This document shows, in pieces, positions 7,869 to 15,242 of a stretch of 34,220 bases of DNA. A program made the position numbers and the translations under genes. The notes beneath the pieces were generated by a model. It was not told the DNA's origin. It did no database searches and saw only the letters and a program-made list of their open reading frames with translations. This stretch comes from JBEIVB01 sp040374085 (GTDB lineage: Bacteria > Bacteroidota > Bacteroidia > UBA4408): positions 1 through 34,220 of the forward strand of contig JBEIVB010000018.1 of the NCBI GenBank assembly GCA_040374085.1. Direction: 5' to 3'. Position 1 is the stretch's first letter. Every line of letters begins with the position of its first letter.

Positions 7869-8843
7869 GATCTCCACCATTCTCAACAGATTGGGGTTGA
7901 GTTCTTCAATGTGTTTAACTGCTTTTGGGAAAGGGGTGTAGGCAATGGCATTGTTTAGTATGCCAACCATGCATCCTCTTTTGCCTTCGATGAGGGCTTC
8001 AACAGAGGCATGGCCAAGGCGACTGGCCAGCACTCGGTCTGCGCAGGTTGGGGTTCCTCCGCGTTGAATGTGGCCAAGCACGGAAACCCGAATGTCAAAA
8101 TCAAATCGCTCCTTCAAGAGTTCCCCAACTTTAAAGGCTCCTCCGGCTTCATCGCCTTCTGCAACAATGATGATTTTGGAAGACTTGTTTTTTCGACTTT
8201 TTTCAAGTCGTTCGATCAGATGGTTGAGGTCGGTCTTCGTCTCCGGAATGAGTATGGCTTCGGCTCCAACACCGATTCCACTGCGCAAGGCAATTAGACC
8301 CGCATCGCGTCCCATAACTTCAACAATAAAAAGACGGTCGTGGGATTCTGCTGTATCTCGAATTTTGTCTACAGCCTCAACCACTGTGTTCAAAGCGGTA
8401 TCGTACCCAATGGTGTAATCGGTTCCAAAAAGGTCATTGTCTATGGTACCGGCAATTCCGATGATGGGAAAGTTGAAGGTGGTTCCAAAGGCGTCTGCTC
8501 CTCGGAAGGTGCCATTTCCGCCAATGGTAACCAGGGCATCGATTCCATCAAGGGTAAGTTGGTTGTAGGCCCGATCCATTCCTTCTTGTGTCATGAAGCG
8601 TTTGCTTCGGGCGGTTTTTAGGATGGTGCCTCCTCTTTGAATGATGTTGCTCACGCTTTTGGCGTTCATGGCGGTGAATTCTCCGTCAATGAGGCCGTCG
8701 TATCCGTGATGGATGCCAACCACTTCAACATCGTGAAAAAGAGCGGTGCGCACCACTGCGCGGATGCATGCATTCATACCCGGGGCATCGCCTCCGGAGG
8801 TGAGAACTCCTATTTTTTTGATGGGTTCGTTGGGTGTGCTCAT
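7857..8843 (-). CDS. pfkA: 6-phosphofructokinase PfkA with variant nucleotide loop
   Basis: Phosphorylates fructose 6-phosphate to fructose 1,6-bisphosphate in glycolysis. The 328-residue protein matches the bacterial PfkA family end to end: GVLTSGGDAPGMNA (12-25), GGTILKTAR (71-79), TIDND with the catalytic Asp135 (133-137), the VEVMGR segment and RGGTPT near the C-terminus. Two places differ from the usual sequence. The GGDG nucleotide/Mg loop reads GGNG (Asn110; E. coli Asp103 in the alignment), and PGTIDND reads AGTIDND. The Gly that distinguishes ATP from PPi enzymes is kept, so ATP is still the likely donor. It is divergent from the RelA/SpoT gene and overlaps the hydrolase gene tail to tail. 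Confidence 0.92.
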   Translation of the reverse strand: MSTPNEPIKKIGVLTSGGDAPGMNACIRAVVRTALFHDVEVVGIHHGYDGLIDGEFTAMNAKSVSNIIQRGGTILKTARSKRFMTQEGMDRAYNQLTLDGIDALVTIGGNGTFRGADAFGTTFNFPIIGIAGTIDNDLFGTDYTIGYDTALNTVVEAVDKIRDTAESHDRLFIVEVMGRDAGLIALRSGIGVGAEAILIPETKTDLNHLIERLEKSRKNKSSKIIIVAEGDEAGGAFKVGELLKERFDFDIRVSVLGHIQRGGTPTCADRVLASRLGHASVEALIEGKRGCMVGILNNAIAYTPFPKAVKHIEELNPNLLRMVEILSM

Positions 8844-8956
8844 GACTGGGTTTGCAACCGTTTTGGCTGGGTTGAATTAAGAGTGTAAAAGTAACACTTT
8901 GAACAATCTGTTGTTGAAACAAAAAAAAACACAATAAAGGTAGGACAATGGTGGGG

Positions 8957-8984
8957 TTGAGCCGCCTTCGATTTGGTAATATTG
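8957..8984 (+). promoter_or_regulatory. Candidate Bacteroidota promoter for the RelA/SpoT operon
   Basis: TTG at 8957-8959, a 17-nt spacer and TAATATTG at 8977-8984 fit the TTG-N17-23-TAnnTTTG pattern with one change in the -7 box. It ends 7 nt before the ATG at 8992, implying a very short leader. This is the best -33/-7 pair I found in the window. Confidence 0.45.
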
Positions 8985-8991
8985 CCTACGA

Positions 8992-11232
8992 ATGGAACAG
9001 AGCACAATGGATATTCAGGCATTGGATCAAGAGAAGAAAGAGATTCTCAGGAGATATCGTGCGCTGCTGAAGTCATGTAGAAAGCGACTGGACAAGGGAG
9101 ACAAGACGCTCATTCGGAAGGCTTTTGATTTGGCAGTGAAGCAACACAGCGACATGCGCAGGAAGTCTGGGGAGCCTTACATCTATCATCCCTTGGCCGT
9201 TGCCCAGATTGCGGTAGATGAAATTGGTCTTGGCCCCACTTCGGTAGTTTGCGCGTTGCTTCACGATGTGGTGGAAGACACAGACGTTACGCTAGACGAC
9301 ATTAGGAGCATGTTTGGCGAGAAGGTGGCCAGCATCATCGATGGACTCACCAAAATCTCTGGGGTAATGGTGGACAACAACAGCAACATTCAGGCGGAGA
9401 ATTTCCGAAAGATGTTGCTCACCCTAAGCGATGATGTACGCGTTATTCTGATAAAATTAGCAGATAGGTTACACAATATGCGCACCCTCGATTCTATGAA
9501 GAGGGAAAAGCAATTGAAAATAGCTGCTGAAACATTGTATTTGTATGCTCCTCTAGCCCATCGGTTGGGCTTGTATGGCATTAAAAGCGAGTTGGAGGAT
9601 TTGGGCCTGAAGTTTAAGGAGCCCGAGGTCTTTGCCAGCATCAGCAATAAGTTGTTGGCTTCTGAGAAGGAGCGTATGCACTACATCAATCGATTCAGTT
9701 TGCCCATTGTAAATTCACTTACCGACAAGGGTTTTGCATTCAGCATCAAAGGACGCTCCAAGTCCATTTTTTCCATCTGGCAAAAGATGCGAAAGCAGAA
9801 CATACCCTTTGAGGAAGTGTATGATGTGTTTGCCATACGCTTGATTATTGAGGTGCCTCAAGAGGAGGAGAAATCTGCCTGTTGGGCCGTTTATTCTGTA
9901 GTAACGGATTTCTATAAATCCAGCCCCGATCGTTTACGCGATTGGATCAGCACCCCTAAATCCAACGGCTACGAGAGTTTGCATACTACTGTAATGGGCC
10001 CGGAAGGGAAATGGGTGGAGGTTCAGATCCGCAGTTCCCGCATGGATGAGATAGCAGAGATGGGGTATGCAGCGCATTGGAAATACAAAGACAAGGATAA
10101 CAAACCTCAGGAGTCTAGTTTTGATGAGTGGTTGCGTAAGGTGCGCGAATTGTTGGAGAATCCCGAAACGAACGCAATCGACTTCATTGATGATTTTAAG
10201 TTGAACCTTTTCTCGGAGGAGATTTTCGTTTTTACGCCTCGTGGTGAAATGAAAACCTTGCCGGCCGGTGCCACGGCATTGGATTTTGCTTATGAAATTC
10301 ACACCCATGTTGGACATGAATGCATTGGTGCAAAAATCAACAACCGTTTGGTTCCATTAAGCCACATACTTAAAAGTGGCGATCAAGTTGAAGTATTGGT
10401 ATCTGAGAAACAAAAGCCGAAAACAGAATGGTTGGGAATTGTAGTAACAGCGAGAGCGAAAACAAAGATTAAGGAGTTTTTGCGCGATGAGCGGAAAGAC
10501 CAGGAGGGCGATGGGAAGGTGATCTTGATGAAGCGTCTGAAAAGTCTCAAGGTCAAAGCAAATGAAACGCTTTTGCAGCGCATTGCACAATACTTTAAAG
10601 TTTCTTTTACTGCTGATCTGTACCAGCGCATTGCCATTAACGCCATAGACCTGAAACCACTAAAGGATATGGTGGTTCAAGAGAGCGACGGTAGTTTTTC
10701 TATTGTTTTTCCAAAGTTGGAGGGTCGTTCCTTGGAGCAGTTGGTTTCGGATGTGCGCGGAAAGTCCTCTATGCTTGTTCTGGATGAAAAGTTAAACAGT
10801 CTGGACTACCAGCTTTCATCGTGCTGCAATCCCATCAAAGGCGACGATGTGTTTGGTTTCCTCTCCGACGGCACTCGAATTCAAATCCATCGAACCAATT
10901 GCCCCAATGCCATTCAATTGATGTCGAATTTCGGATATCGCATTGTGAAGGCCAAATGGACAGGTAGTGAACGCATTTCGTTTTTGGCTGGAATCAAAGT
11001 TACGGGAACCGATGAGGTGGGAATTGTAAACAACATTACGAGCATTATATCAAGCGAGTATAATGTTAATATGCGATCCATCAGTTTCGATACAAACGAA
11101 GGTTTGTTTGATGGCACCATAATGGTTTATGTGCACGATACCAACCACCTCACCGGATTGATTAAAAAACTAAAACAGGTAAGCGGCGTTATGAAGGTAT
11201 TTCGGATCGATTCAAAACAGGAGCAAGTATGA
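8992..11232 (+). CDS. Bifunctional (p)ppGpp synthetase/hydrolase, RelA/SpoT family
   Basis: Long RSH protein (746 residues) controlling the stringent response. Domains in order: HD hydrolase (about 45-195, with His66 and His91-Asp92 in LLHDVVEDT), synthetase (about 240-355, YDVFAIRLI, RLRDWISTPKSNGYESLHT, EVQIRS, AAHWKYK), TGS (about 395-460, VFTPRGEMKTLPAGATALDFAYEIH), a Cys-containing linker (SSCCNPIKGDDV) and a C-terminal ACT domain (about 655-735). Both the HD metal ligands and the synthetase core are present, and the basic RLRD stretch fits the bifunctional Rel/SpoT type rather than a synthetase-only RelA. The start at 8992 is supported by an upstream promoter-like pair; an internal Met at 9007 is also possible. 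Its stop overlaps the Fur-family start (ATGA). Confidence 0.95.
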   Translation: MEQSTMDIQALDQEKKEILRRYRALLKSCRKRLDKGDKTLIRKAFDLAVKQHSDMRRKSGEPYIYHPLAVAQIAVDEIGLGPTSVVCALLHDVVEDTDVTLDDIRSMFGEKVASIIDGLTKISGVMVDNNSNIQAENFRKMLLTLSDDVRVILIKLADRLHNMRTLDSMKREKQLKIAAETLYLYAPLAHRLGLYGIKSELEDLGLKFKEPEVFASISNKLLASEKERMHYINRFSLPIVNSLTDKGFAFSIKGRSKSIFSIWQKMRKQNIPFEEVYDVFAIRLIIEVPQEEEKSACWAVYSVVTDFYKSSPDRLRDWISTPKSNGYESLHTTVMGPEGKWVEVQIRSSRMDEIAEMGYAAHWKYKDKDNKPQESSFDEWLRKVRELLENPETNAIDFIDDFKLNLFSEEIFVFTPRGEMKTLPAGATALDFAYEIHTHVGHECIGAKINNRLVPLSHILKSGDQVEVLVSEKQKPKTEWLGIVVTARAKTKIKEFLRDERKDQEGDGKVILMKRLKSLKVKANETLLQRIAQYFKVSFTADLYQRIAINAIDLKPLKDMVVQESDGSFSIVFPKLEGRSLEQLVSDVRGKSSMLVLDEKLNSLDYQLSSCCNPIKGDDVFGFLSDGTRIQIHRTNCPNAIQLMSNFGYRIVKAKWTGSERISFLAGIKVTGTDEVGIVNNITSIISSEYNVNMRSISFDTNEGLFDGTIMVYVHDTNHLTGLIKKLKQVSGVMKVFRIDSKQEQV

Positions 11233-11702
11233 ACGAACAATCGGAAAAAGTAAAGGAGATCTTTACCGAGTATTTGGAGCGTTTCGGCCACAGAAAAACT
11301 CCGGAGCGCTTTGCCATATTAGAGGAGATATATGCACAAGCCGGTCATTTTGATGTGGAGTCGTTGTATGGCCAGATGAAGAACAAAAAGTACCGCGTAA
11401 GTCGTGCTACACTCTACAACACAATTGATTTATTGTTGAACTGCCATTTGGTTACCAAGCATCAGTTTGGGAAGAACCTGGCACAGTTCGAACGTTCCTA
11501 TAAATTTCGTCAGCACGATCATTTGATTTGTATGGACTGCGAAAAGGTATTTGAGTTTTGTGACCCTCGCATTCAACAGATCAAGAACACCACAGAATCT
11601 TTGCTCAATTTTCAAATAGCTCACCATTCTCTCAACTTTTTCGGACGTTGTTCTAACCTCCGAGATCACGGTAAATGCGAGCATCTAACCACCTCCTCAT
11701 GA
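11229..11702 (+). CDS. Fur family metalloregulator
   Basis: A 157-residue Fur-like repressor: winged helix (about 20-85, TPERFAILEEIY and SRATLYNTIDLLL recognition helix) and a metal-binding dimerisation half with HDHLICMDC (His96, His98, Cys101, Cys104), as in Fur, Zur and PerR. The second structural cysteine pair is Cys141 and Cys150, eight residues apart rather than the usual two to four, so zinc coordination may differ. Which metal it senses cannot be read from the sequence. It is coupled by ATGA overlaps to RelA/SpoT upstream and to the STAS gene downstream, so it is very likely transcribed as part of that operon. Confidence 0.9.
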   Translation: MNEQSEKVKEIFTEYLERFGHRKTPERFAILEEIYAQAGHFDVESLYGQMKNKKYRVSRATLYNTIDLLLNCHLVTKHQFGKNLAQFERSYKFRQHDHLICMDCEKVFEFCDPRIQQIKNTTESLLNFQIAHHSLNFFGRCSNLRDHGKCEHLTTSS

Positions 11703-12055
11703 ACCTTTTTGAGTTTTCCTTCGAAGAATTACCCGGCATGTGTGTGTTTTCCCTGAAAGGTAGCCTTATGGAGAAGCAATCGGCCCAGCCTATGCTCGAT
11801 GAAGCAGATCGGTGCATATCCGGCGGGGTGGTGAACTTCGTAGTGGATTTATCAGACTTTATTTATTTAAACAGCTCTGGATTGGGGGTGTTGATATCCT
11901 TGCTGACGCGTGCCCGGAACCACGGTGGTGAAGTCATCATTTGTTCCATCCCAGAGCGTATCAATGAGTTATTGGTCATTACCAAATTGCACAGTGTTTT
12001 TCAATTCGAGCCAAATCGGTCTAGCGCACAAGCCGCTTTTGGCATAAACAAATAG
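11699..12055 (+). CDS. STAS-domain anti-sigma-factor-antagonist-like protein
   Basis: A 118-residue single STAS domain of the SpoIIAA/RsbV type. The phosphorylation loop reads DFIYLNSSGLGVLI, with Ser60 aligning to the phosphorylated serine of SpoIIAA. The frame is open 8 codons further upstream, but the ATG at 11699 overlaps the Fur-family stop as ATGA and gives the normal domain start. In other bacteria such proteins are switched by a partner serine kinase (RsbW/SpoIIAB type) and a PP2C phosphatase; neither is in this window. Its position between a Fur regulator and purA in a stringent-response operon is the only hint to its job. It could equally act in envelope lipid trafficking, as some small STAS proteins do. 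Confidence 0.85.
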   Translation: MNLFEFSFEELPGMCVFSLKGSLMEKQSAQPMLDEADRCISGGVVNFVVDLSDFIYLNSSGLGVLISLLTRARNHGGEVIICSIPERINELLVITKLHSVFQFEPNRSSAQAAFGINK

Positions 12056-12059
12056 AGTT

Positions 12060-13328
12060 ATGAAAGTAGATGTATTGTTGGGCCTTCAATGGGGCGATGA
12101 GGGTAAAGGAAAAGTTGTGGATGTAATCGCTCCCGATTACGACATCATTGCTCGATTCCAGGGAGGGCCCAATGCCGGTCACACCCTAGAGTTTAATGGG
12201 CATAAGCACGTTTTGCATACCATTCCGAGCGGCATTTTCAGAGAGCACATACTCAATGTTATTGGTAACGGCGTGGTTATCGATCCCATGGTTTTGCATC
12301 GAGAAGTAACCCAATTGGAGTCCATTATGGGGGACTTGCGGCACAGGCTGATCGTATCGGAGCGCGCGCATTTGATCTTGCCTTCTCACCGTTGGCTGGA
12401 TGCAGCCTCGGAGGCAGCCAAAGGCAAAGACCGAATTGGTTCCACGTTAAAGGGTATTGGCCCTACTTACATGGACAAAACCGGAAGGAACGGTCTGCGC
12501 ATCGGAGACATTTTTTCTTCCGGGTTTGATCAAAAATATGCGGCTTTGAGGAATAAGCATTTGGGCTTGTTGCAACGTGATGGAATGAGCGAGGATGAGA
12601 AAGCTCAAGAACAGGAGTGGATGGAAACCTTAGAGACCCTCAGGCGTTTGCCTGTTCGAGCAACGGAGTGGCTTATCAACGATGCCTTGTTAGAAGGGAA
12701 ACGCATTTTGGCCGAAGGGGCTCAGGGTGCCATGCTTGACATGGAGTTTGGAACCTATCCCTTTGTTACATCCAGCAACACACATGCTTCCGGCGCGTGC
12801 ACGGGATTGGGAATTTCACCTGGCCGGATTGGCAAAGTAATGGGCATTGCCAAAGCTTATTGCACACGCGTTGGCAGCGGGCCTTTTCCAACCGAGTTGT
12901 TGGATGACATGGGCGAGTGGATTCGGAAACAAGGGCATGAGTTTGGTTCAACCACCGGGAGAGCCCGCAGATGCGGATGGATGGATCTGCCGGCTCTTCG
13001 ATACGCCATCATGCTTAATGGTGTTTCGGAATTGATGGTGATGAAATCCGATGTGCTTTCCGGTCTCAAAGAAGTGCAGGTGTGCACTCAGTATACGAGC
13101 AACGGGGCAAGCACCCAGCGTTTGCCCTTAGATTTGGGTACGTCTGATGTGCTTCCACATTATGAAAAGCTTGACGGTTGGGAGCAGATTCGTGATGTCC
13201 GCCATCCGAGCCAGATGCCTCCATCGTTTCGTGATTTCATTAGCTTTCTTGAAAAACGAACCGGCGTTCCGGTAGGCATCTGTTCGGTTGGACCTGATCG
13301 AGACGAAACCATCCTTATGAGGGCATGA
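12060..13328 (+). CDS. purA: Adenylosuccinate synthase
   Basis: Joins IMP and aspartate, with GTP hydrolysis, to adenylosuccinate, the first committed step to AMP. The 422-residue protein has the GTP-binding/catalytic start GLQWGDEGKGK with Asp13, NAGHT with His41, DRIGSTLKGIGPTY, the EGAQGAMLD segment, TRVGSGPFPTE and the TTGRARRCGW substrate loop. Length is standard. It starts 4 bp after the STAS stop and overlaps the following OstA-like gene as ATGA. PurA is inhibited by (p)ppGpp in some bacteria, which gives its position downstream of RelA/SpoT some meaning, but that link is an inference here. Confidence 0.96.
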   Translation: MKVDVLLGLQWGDEGKGKVVDVIAPDYDIIARFQGGPNAGHTLEFNGHKHVLHTIPSGIFREHILNVIGNGVVIDPMVLHREVTQLESIMGDLRHRLIVSERAHLILPSHRWLDAASEAAKGKDRIGSTLKGIGPTYMDKTGRNGLRIGDIFSSGFDQKYAALRNKHLGLLQRDGMSEDEKAQEQEWMETLETLRRLPVRATEWLINDALLEGKRILAEGAQGAMLDMEFGTYPFVTSSNTHASGACTGLGISPGRIGKVMGIAKAYCTRVGSGPFPTELLDDMGEWIRKQGHEFGSTTGRARRCGWMDLPALRYAIMLNGVSELMVMKSDVLSGLKEVQVCTQYTSNGASTQRLPLDLGTSDVLPHYEKLDGWEQIRDVRHPSQMPPSFRDFISFLEKRTGVPVGICSVGPDRDETILMRA

Positions 13329-14971
13329 GGTGCATGGCAAAATGGGTTGGGATTGTGCTTTTGGCCGGAAGATGTTTCACTTCAAATGGGCAGGAGAACA
13401 AACAAATCGAACTGATTCGCGCCGATTTTCTTGCATACGATGAGCAACTTGGCGCCGGTGCCAAGCGCTTACTGGGAGACGTTCAATTTAAACATCAAGG
13501 CGCTTTGTTGTTTTGCGACAGCGCCTATTATTTCGCCGATAACAGGCTGGATGCATTCGGTACCGTAAGGTTGATTCAGGGTGACAGTCTGAGCTTGACT
13601 TGCTCTGTTCTTCATTACAACGGAAATACCCGCGAGGCCCTTGCGGAAAGGGATGTGGTGCTGAGCAATGGGAATATGGTGCTGCAGACTGCTGCCTTAA
13701 CCTACGACTTACAGAAAGGGATAGCCCGATACGATACACCCGGAAAAATTACCGATAATGAGAACGTATTAACCAGTATGCGAGGGATATACCTAACCAA
13801 ATCCCGATGGGTGTATTTTCATAGAAACGTGCGGCTAAAGAATCCACGTTACCAAATCGTATCCGACACCCTGCATTACCAAACCAACCTAGAGACTGCC
13901 CACTTTGTGGGGCCTACTGAAATTACGGGTGAACAAACCAGGATGCAATGCACAAGAGGCTGGTACGATACCCGCAACGATCGCTGTCATTTTTGGAATC
14001 GTGCACATCTCTGGAAACGCAGTCAGGAAATAATAGGAGACAGCTTATGGTACGATCAGGTTAGCGGAGAGGGTAGAGGCAGAGGCAACGTAGAACTGTT
14101 GGATACCAGCGAGCATGTTCGCATTACAGCTCAGAAGGGTGACTTTGACGACAGCAGAGACCGTGCCGTTTTCACTCAAAGAAGTTGGATGGAGCAATAC
14201 GACAAACAGGATACGCTCTTTCTTTCTGGAGACACCCTTATTGCGACATACGACAGCGTTTATTTTGCGGCTAAGGCAAAGCATGAAGGGGTGAAGACCT
14301 CCAAAGGAATGGCGGGAAAGGGAGCGCGAAAGCAAAAAGAAAAGAAAAGAGAAAAGCCGGGATCCTCAACTCCGGAGCGATTTCAGAACGATTCACTTGC
14401 ATCCCGCCACCGTCGATTTCAGGCGCATCGAAACGTTCGGTTTTTCCGGAAAGATATGCAGGGTAAAGCAGACAGCATGGTTTACGGGCAAGTGGATTCC
14501 CTCATGCGTCTATTTGGACGCCCTGTTCTTTGGAATGAGGAGAACCAGCTTTCAGGAGATCGCATCCGCATCCTCATGTCGGACGGAAGGATATATAGGA
14601 TGTGGCTTTTGGGCTCTGCATTCATTTGTTCCGAGATCGATACCATTCGATACAATCAAATTAAGGGGCGAAACATTGATGGATTCTTTTTGAAGAATGC
14701 GCTTAGAAAGGTGTTGGTTCGTGGTAATGGAGAATCTGTGTATGCGGCACGTGACGAGAAAGAAGCATTTATTGGCATCAACACGGCGGCCTGCAGCGAT
14801 ATGTGCATCTTTATAAACAACAACAAAGTAGATCGCATCACCATGTTGTCTAAGCCCGATGCCACCATGCATCCGGTGAAAACAATACCAAGAGAAGCCC
14901 TTCGTTTAAGTGGATTTCAGTGGAGGTCAAAGGAACGACCGCTATGCAAGTGGGACGTTGTGCCGCACTAG
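13325..14971 (+). CDS. OstA/LptA-like envelope protein
   Basis: A 548-residue secreted protein with a signal peptide (about 1-22, ending SNG-Q). The mature part is built of short beta-rich segments of the OstA/LptA-like organic solvent tolerance type (GDVQFKHQGALLFCDSAYYFADNRLDAFGTVRLIQGD..), the fold that bridges periplasm for lipopolysaccharide transport. Bacteroidota commonly carry such long OstA-like proteins; whether this is the functional LptA is not known. A highly basic Lys/Arg-rich insert at about 325-347 (KQKEKKREK) interrupts the beta structure and looks like a disordered linker. It overlaps the purA stop as ATGA and is last in the operon. A second start at codon 4 (MAKW) is possible. 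Confidence 0.82.
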   Translation: MRCMAKWVGIVLLAGRCFTSNGQENKQIELIRADFLAYDEQLGAGAKRLLGDVQFKHQGALLFCDSAYYFADNRLDAFGTVRLIQGDSLSLTCSVLHYNGNTREALAERDVVLSNGNMVLQTAALTYDLQKGIARYDTPGKITDNENVLTSMRGIYLTKSRWVYFHRNVRLKNPRYQIVSDTLHYQTNLETAHFVGPTEITGEQTRMQCTRGWYDTRNDRCHFWNRAHLWKRSQEIIGDSLWYDQVSGEGRGRGNVELLDTSEHVRITAQKGDFDDSRDRAVFTQRSWMEQYDKQDTLFLSGDTLIATYDSVYFAAKAKHEGVKTSKGMAGKGARKQKEKKREKPGSSTPERFQNDSLASRHRRFQAHRNVRFFRKDMQGKADSMVYGQVDSLMRLFGRPVLWNEENQLSGDRIRILMSDGRIYRMWLLGSAFICSEIDTIRYNQIKGRNIDGFFLKNALRKVLVRGNGESVYAARDEKEAFIGINTAACSDMCIFINNNKVDRITMLSKPDATMHPVKTIPREALRLSGFQWRSKERPLCKWDVVPH

Positions 14972-15197
14972 AAAGCAATTTTCTGCTCCTTTCACGGTTC
15001 TCTTTTCATTGTGTGGGTTAGCATTGGGAATTCTACTTGTGAAGCCGTCTTTCAAACTCGCCTTTGCAGAAACCTTTACTACCAAATGGCGTAATGCCGA
15101 TTGAATTGGGTCTTTGCAGCTTTGCTAGAATTAGAAGGGCTTAGGTTAAGCGTTGCGGGGTTTACCCATTCACGTGCCGCTGAGAATAGCCCTTTCT

Positions 15198-15221
15198 GGG
15201 GGGCGGAAACCCTTTTTTTTT
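15198..15221 (+). terminator. Possible intrinsic terminator before parE
   Basis: A run of G (15198-15203), six non-pairing bases, CCC (15210-15212) and nine T (15213-15221) resemble a weak intrinsic terminator for the upstream operon. The stem is only about 3 bp. A longer-range pair, AAGGGCT (15135-15141) with AGCCCTT (15188-15194), lies just upstream and could form an alternative fold. The rest of the 271-bp gap between the OstA-like gene and parE shows nothing else I can name. Confidence 0.3.
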
Positions 15222-15242
15222 CTTTATTTTGTGACAGGAAAC

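Noticed and set aside
14910..15104. 64-codon plus-strand frame with a hydrophobic stretch, starting inside the OstA-like gene
   Set aside because: The only ATG lies within the OstA-like coding sequence in another frame, and no start exists in the intergenic part; likely chance.
15153..15242. Upstream extension of parE
   Set aside because: Adds a 30-residue stretch read through the T-run; the conserved protein starts at 15243.
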